From: Halomonas ventosae
Lineage (GTDB): Bacteria > Pseudomonadota > Gammaproteobacteria > Pseudomonadales > Halomonadaceae
Reading direction: 5' to 3'
Length of the DNA stretch: 64,000 bases
Assembly: GCF_004363555.1 (NCBI RefSeq)
Contig: NZ_SNZJ01000009.1
Coordinates: 103,551 to 167,550 of the forward strand
The translations under genes were made by a program, and so were the position numbers. Positions 60,624 through 64,000 of this stretch are shown one piece after another (the first letter of the stretch is position 1; the number at the start of each line of letters is the position of its first letter). The notes under the pieces were generated by a model, which had not been told where the DNA came from, ran no database searches, and worked only from the letters and a program-made list of their open reading frames with translations.

Positions 60624-61400
60624 ATGCCCAAGTTTGCCGCCAATCTCAGCATGCTGTTCACCGAGGAGGCGTTCCTCGACCGCTTCGCGGCCGCCGCCGA
60701 TGCCGGCTTCCGGGGCGTGGAGTACCTCTTCCCCTACGAGTTCGAGGCCGCCGCGATCAGGCAGCGCCTCGATGACCATGGCCTGACCCAGGTGCTGTTC
60801 AACCTGCCGGCCGGCGACTGGGGGGCCGGCGAGCGTGGCATCGCCTGCCACCCGGATCGGGTGGAGGAGTTCCGCGCCGGTGTCGACCAGGCGATCGAGT
60901 ATGCCCGCGTGCTGGGCAACACCCAGGTCAACTGCCTGGCCGGCATCAAGCCCGAGGGCGTCAGCGAGGCCGATGCCCACCGCACCCTGGTCGACAATCT
61001 GCGCTTCGCCGCCGAGAAGCTCGAGGCCGCCGGGATCCTGCTGATCGCCGAGCCGATCAACACCCGCGACATCCCGGGCTTCTTCCTCAACCACACTGAG
61101 CAGGCGCTGGCGATCTTCGACGAGGTGGGAAGCGACAACCTCAAGCTGCAGTACGACATCTACCACATGCAGATCATGGAGGGGGACCTGGCGCCGACCA
61201 TCGAGAGGCACCTCGACCGCATCGCCCATGTGCAGATCGCCGACAATCCGGGGCGCCACGAGCCGGGCACCGGCGAGATCCACTATCCCTTCCTCTTCGC
61301 GCACCTCGATAGCCTGGGCTATACGGGCTGGATCGGCGCCGAGTACAAGCCGAGGGCGGGCACCCGGGAAGGCCTGGGCTGGCTGGACGCGACCCGGTAA
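60624..61400 (+). CDS. hyi: hydroxypyruvate isomerase
   Basis: A 258-residue TIM-barrel protein, the same length as E. coli Hyi. It interconverts hydroxypyruvate and tartronate semialdehyde. It starts KFAANLSMLFTEEAFLDRFAAAADAGFRGVEYLFPYE. Metal-site segments are LLIAEPINTRDIPGFFLN (glutamate), LQYDIYHMQIMEGD (aspartate/histidine) and GAEYKPRAGTREGLGWL. AAGGAG precedes the ATG; it lies 50 nt after gcl. It links with hydroxypyruvate produced by the serine-glyoxylate-type aminotransferase of the 30-kb region. Confidence 0.95.
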   Translation: MPKFAANLSMLFTEEAFLDRFAAAADAGFRGVEYLFPYEFEAAAIRQRLDDHGLTQVLFNLPAGDWGAGERGIACHPDRVEEFRAGVDQAIEYARVLGNTQVNCLAGIKPEGVSEADAHRTLVDNLRFAAEKLEAAGILLIAEPINTRDIPGFFLNHTEQALAIFDEVGSDNLKLQYDIYHMQIMEGDLAPTIERHLDRIAHVQIADNPGRHEPGTGEIHYPFLFAHLDSLGYTGWIGAEYKPRAGTREGLGWLDATR

Positions 61401-61439
61401 ACACCCTATCGACACCCCAATGACAACAGGAGAGAGACC

Positions 61440-62327
61440 ATGAGCAAGATCGGATTTATTGGCCTCGGCATCATGGGCCGTCCCATGGCGGGCCACCTGC
61501 TGGACGCTGGCCATGAGCTGGTGACGGTCAAGCGTGGCACCCTCGATGCCACCCTCGCCGACAAGGGCATGCGCGAGGTGGAGACTCCCGCGGCCGTGGC
61601 CGCCGAGGCCGAGGTGATCATCACCATGGTGCCGGACACCCCCGACGTCGAGGAGGTGCTGTTCGGCGAGGGCGGCGTCACCGAGGGCCTCAGGCCCGGC
61701 ACCCTGGTGATCGACATGAGCTCCATCGCCCCCCTGGCGACCCAGAACTTCGCCCGCTGCATCCACGAGGCCGGCGGCGAGTACGTCGACGCCCCGGTCT
61801 CCGGCGGCGAGGGGGGCGCCATCAACGCGGCGCTGACGATCATGGTGGGTGCCACCCAGGAGGGCTTCGAGCGCGCCCGGCCGATCCTCGAGGTGATGGG
61901 CAAGACCATCACCCACATCGGCGGCCATGGCGCCGGCCAGACCTGCAAGGTGGCCAACCAGATCGTGGTGGCGCTGACCATCGAGGCGGTGGCCGAGGGC
62001 CTGCTGTTCGCCTCCAAGGCCGGGGCCGACGTGGCCAAGGTGCGCGAGTCGCTGCTCGGCGGCCTGGCCCAGTCGAAGATCCTCGATGTCCATGGCGAGC
62101 GGATGATCAGCCGTTCCTTCGACCCGGGCTTCAAGGTCCGCCTGCACCAGAAGGACCTCAACCTGGCGCTGGACGGGGCTCGCAGCCTCAACCTGGCACT
62201 GCCCGGCACCGCCAATGCCCAGCAGTTGTTCCAGGCCTGTGCCGCCCATGGCGGCGCCGACTGGGACCATGCCGGTATCCTGCGGGCCCTGGAGGCGCTG
62301 GCCGACCACGAGGTGGGCCAGGAGTGA
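61440..62327 (+). CDS. glxR: 2-hydroxy-3-oxopropionate (tartronate semialdehyde) reductase
   Basis: A 295-residue beta-hydroxyacid dehydrogenase that reduces tartronate semialdehyde to D-glycerate with NAD(P)H. IGFIGLGIMGRPMAGHLL is the cofactor-binding start, DAPVSGGEGGAINAALTIMVGA is the substrate loop, and the catalytic lysine is in GHGAGQTCKVANQIVVAL. RLHQKDLNLAL closes the family pattern. GAGAGAG lies upstream of the ATG. It is separated from ttuD by a 199-nt region packed with hairpins. Confidence 0.95.
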   Translation: MSKIGFIGLGIMGRPMAGHLLDAGHELVTVKRGTLDATLADKGMREVETPAAVAAEAEVIITMVPDTPDVEEVLFGEGGVTEGLRPGTLVIDMSSIAPLATQNFARCIHEAGGEYVDAPVSGGEGGAINAALTIMVGATQEGFERARPILEVMGKTITHIGGHGAGQTCKVANQIVVALTIEAVAEGLLFASKAGADVAKVRESLLGGLAQSKILDVHGERMISRSFDPGFKVRLHQKDLNLALDGARSLNLALPGTANAQQLFQACAAHGGADWDHAGILRALEALADHEVGQE

Positions 62328-62328
62328 A

Positions 62329-62510
62329 GGGCTCGCGCCCCTGGACAGGTAGCGAGTTCTGCCCGCCGGCTCTCCCGAGCCGGCGGGCGACAGGGAGGTG
62401 ACTGCTCCCTGACGGCAGGCGTCGGGTCGTCGCCTGCCGGATCGCCGACGGCGATCCTTGCCCGGTGGCGGGTTCCCCCTGAACTACCCCGCTCGTCACC
62501 GGGCCTTTTT
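62329..62510 (+). terminator. string of hairpins between glxR and ttuD ending in a terminator
   Basis: Consecutive stems are a small GGGC/GCCC (62329-62340), GCCCGCCGGCTC/GAGCCGGCGGGC (62361-62388), CAGGGAG/CTCCCTG (62391-62411), GGCAGGCG/CGCCTGCC (62414-62438), GGATCGCC/GGCGATCC (62439-62457) and CCCGGTG/CACCGGG (62461-62503), followed by CCTTTTT. The ttuD ribosome-binding site GAAGGAG begins about 5 nt after the T-run, so the last hairpin is placed like an attenuator. Confidence 0.8.
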
Positions 62511-62526
62511 CGTGAAGGAGAACCCC

Positions 62527-63882
62527 ATGAATACCCTGACGCCGCTGGTCGCCCGCGACCCGGTCGAGACGCCGCGGGCCTGGCTCCGGCAGCTGTCCGA
62601 GCATGCGGTGGCGGCCGTTCATCCCGATGCCCTGCTGCCCGCCGTGCTGCCCGCGCCGCCGCGAGGCCGCACCGTGGTGGTGGGGGCCGGCAAGGCCGCC
62701 GCCGCCATGGCCGCGGCACTGGAGCGCGCCTGGCAGGCCCGCCAGCCCCAGGCGCCCCTCGAGGGCCTGGTGGTGACCCGTCATGGCCATGGTTTACAAG
62801 GCTATGGTGTACAAGACCAAGGCCCGCAAGGGCAGGTTGGCGACTGTCGCCGGGTCGAGGTCCTCGAGGCCTCCCATCCCATGCCCGATGACCTGAGCGA
62901 GCGGGCGGCCCGGCGCATGCTCGAGGCGGTGGCCGACCTGGGCGAGGACGACCTGGTCATCGCGCTGATCTCCGGCGGCGGCTCGGCGCTGATGAGCCTG
63001 CCGGCGCCGGGCATCACCCCGGCCGAGAAGCAGGCGATCAACCAGGCCCTGCTGCGCTGCGGCGCGCCGATCCGCGAGATCAATGCCGTGCGCCGCCACC
63101 TCTCCGCCATCAAGGGCGGCCGCCTGGCCGCGGCGGCCCACCCGGCCCGGGTGCTGACCTGGCTGATCTCCGACGTGCCCGGCGACGAGGCCTCGCTGGT
63201 GGCCTCGGGGCCGACCCTGCCGGACGCCACGACGCCTGCCGAGGCCCTGGCGATCCTCGAGCGCCACGGCATCGCGGTGCCCGCGGGGGTGCGCCGTCAC
63301 CTGGCGGCCGATGCCCCGGCCCCGCATCCCGGGGAGCCGGCCTTCGCCCGCGACGCGAGCGTGATCCTTGCCCGGGCCCGGGATGCCCTCGAGGCGGCCC
63401 GTATCGCCGCCGAGGCCGCGGGTATCGAGGTGCGCCTGCTCGGCGACGACCTGGAAGGCGAGGCCCGGGAACTGGGACGCGCCCAGGGACGCCTCGCGCT
63501 CTCCGCCCAGCACGGACTCGAGAAGCCCCTGTTGATCCTCTCCGGGGGCGAGACCAGCGTCACCGTGCGGGGCGACGGCCGGGGCGGTCGCAATGTCGAG
63601 TACCTGCTGGGGCTGTTCGAGACCCTGCGCGGTGCCGAGGGTATCCATGCCCTGGCCATCGATACCGACGGCATCGATGGCTCCGAGGACAATGCCGGGG
63701 CACTGTTCTCGCCCGAGGACTGGACGCGTGCCCTGGCCCGGGGCCTTGACCCCGTCGATTATCTGTCACGCAATGATGCGTATACTTTCTTTGCGGCCCT
63801 CGATGACCTGATCGTCACCGGGCCGACGTGCACCAACGTCAACGATTTCCGTGCCATCCTGGTATTGCCGAGGACCCCATGA
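62527..63882 (+). CDS. ttuD: glycerate 2-kinase TtuD (MOFRL family)
   Basis: A 451-residue glycerate kinase of the TtuD/GckA type, sometimes annotated hydroxypyruvate reductase. It phosphorylates D-glycerate to 2-phosphoglycerate. It has VVVGAGKAAAAMAAALE (DUF4147 domain), LISGGGSALMSLPAPGI, the INAVRRHLSAIKGGRLA core and the C-terminal MOFRL domain (ILSGGETSVTVRGDGRGGRNVEYLLGL, IDTDGIDGSEDNAGA). Residues 89-103 are an unusual pentapeptide insert (GLQGY-GVQDQ-GPQGQ). AAGGAG precedes the ATG. Its stop overlaps the pyk start (ATGA). Confidence 0.93.
   Translation: MNTLTPLVARDPVETPRAWLRQLSEHAVAAVHPDALLPAVLPAPPRGRTVVVGAGKAAAAMAAALERAWQARQPQAPLEGLVVTRHGHGLQGYGVQDQGPQGQVGDCRRVEVLEASHPMPDDLSERAARRMLEAVADLGEDDLVIALISGGGSALMSLPAPGITPAEKQAINQALLRCGAPIREINAVRRHLSAIKGGRLAAAAHPARVLTWLISDVPGDEASLVASGPTLPDATTPAEALAILERHGIAVPAGVRRHLAADAPAPHPGEPAFARDASVILARARDALEAARIAAEAAGIEVRLLGDDLEGEARELGRAQGRLALSAQHGLEKPLLILSGGETSVTVRGDGRGGRNVEYLLGLFETLRGAEGIHALAIDTDGIDGSEDNAGALFSPEDWTRALARGLDPVDYLSRNDAYTFFAALDDLIVTGPTCTNVNDFRAILVLPRTP
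62791..62835 (+). repeat. three 15-nt in-frame repeats within ttuD
   Basis: GGTTTACAAGGCTAT, GGTGTACAAGACCAA and GGCCCGCAAGGGCAG encode GLQGY, GVQDQ and GPQGQ. The first two are much lower in GC than the surrounding gene. They fall between the RHGHG and GDCRR segments of the N-terminal domain. Confidence 0.8.
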
Positions 63883-64000
63883 CCCGACCCCTCCCCGTTC
63901 CGCCCCACACCCCCATCCGTCGCACCAAGATCGTCGCCACCCTGGGCCCGGCCAGCGACCGGGAGGGGGTCCTCGAGGCGATGCTCGAGGCCGGCGTCGA
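63879..64000 (+). CDS. pyk: pyruvate kinase, 5' end only
   Basis: Forty codons are visible before the window ends. RRTKIVATLGPASDREGVLEAMLEAGV is the standard start of pyruvate kinase, including the conserved TKIVATLGPAS strand. The ATG overlaps the ttuD stop (ATGA), so it belongs to the gcl operon. It would convert phosphoenolpyruvate, formed from the TtuD product through enolase, into pyruvate and ATP. The N-terminus is about 10 residues longer than in minimal pyruvate kinases. The rest of the protein cannot be checked. Confidence 0.92.
   Translation, partial: MTRPLPVPPHTPIRRTKIVATLGPASDREGVLEAMLEAGV

Noticed and set aside
62806..62816. GGTGTACAAG inside ttuD as a further TTGTATACAA-type operator.
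   Set aside because: It lies within the in-frame 15-nt repeats deep in the coding sequence and only partly matches the palindrome.

Overview
The window is 64 kb of a high-GC, gene-dense bacterial chromosome. The gene repertoire suggests a halophilic gammaproteobacterium, most likely Halomonadaceae. It carries glycolate oxidase (glcDEF/glcC), a lactate permease, a TRAP dicarboxylate-type transporter, a phasin, a urate-to-pyruvate pathway and an interspersed REP-like element. The taxonomic call is an inference from gene content and base composition. No rRNA, tRNA, CRISPR array, prophage or IS element was recognised.

Layout. (1) 0-17.5 kb, housekeeping and accessory genes: the start of a DUF1338 protein, a methyltransferase, a hemerythrin-like protein, wrbA, a divergent dmlA/dmlR pair, a glycosyltransferase, a TVP38 membrane protein, an isoquinoline-oxidoreductase-type molybdoenzyme with its XdhC and MocA maturation factors, a gamma-butyrobetaine dioxygenase with a divergent LysR gene, mtfA, a GNAT-nitrilase fusion, an EamA exporter and a DksA-type zinc finger. 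(2) 17.5-23.1 kb, the glycolate oxidase operon glcDEFG with divergent glcC. The 3' end of glcF is tandemly amplified into a 107-nt repeat that encodes three ATGA-coupled mini-ORFs. (3) 23.1-35.5 kb, a catabolic module of unknown substrate: a GntR regulator, a GlcG-like protein, TRAP DctPQM, a crotonase-fold enzyme without the two canonical catalytic glutamates, a CaiB-type CoA transferase, a serine-glyoxylate-type aminotransferase, a 1001-residue FAD/Fe-S dehydrogenase, threonine aldolase and a gamma carbonic anhydrase. (4) 35.5-40.3 kb, lactate permease, two glutathione transferases, a phasin and a phosphoribosyltransferase.

(5) 40.4-64 kb, purine/ureide catabolism leading into central metabolism. 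It has a Tsx-like outer-membrane channel, a xanthine/uracil-type permease, uraD, uraH, membrane urate hydroxylase puuD and a GntR regulator. After an embedded galactonate module (dgoR-dgoD-SDR-dgoK-dgoA-SMP30, 46.4-51.7 kb) come two NCS1 permeases, allantoin/hydantoin racemase, allantoinase puuE, allE, allA, gcl, hyi, glxR, glycerate kinase ttuD and the start of pyruvate kinase. Together they would take urate to glyoxylate, tartronate semialdehyde, glycerate, 2-phosphoglycerate and pyruvate. Xanthine dehydrogenase and an allantoate-hydrolysing enzyme are not in the window. Eight close variants of the palindrome TTGTATACAA sit in front of the purine transcription units and none was seen in front of the dgo genes. 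This points to one GntR regulon, probably run by the regulator at 45.7 kb.

The signals most worth a second look are the glcF 3'-end array, the TTGTATACAA regulon, the packed hairpins between glxR and ttuD, the uncharacterised TRAP/CoA/aminotransferase module, and the inverted REP-like elements around allE.
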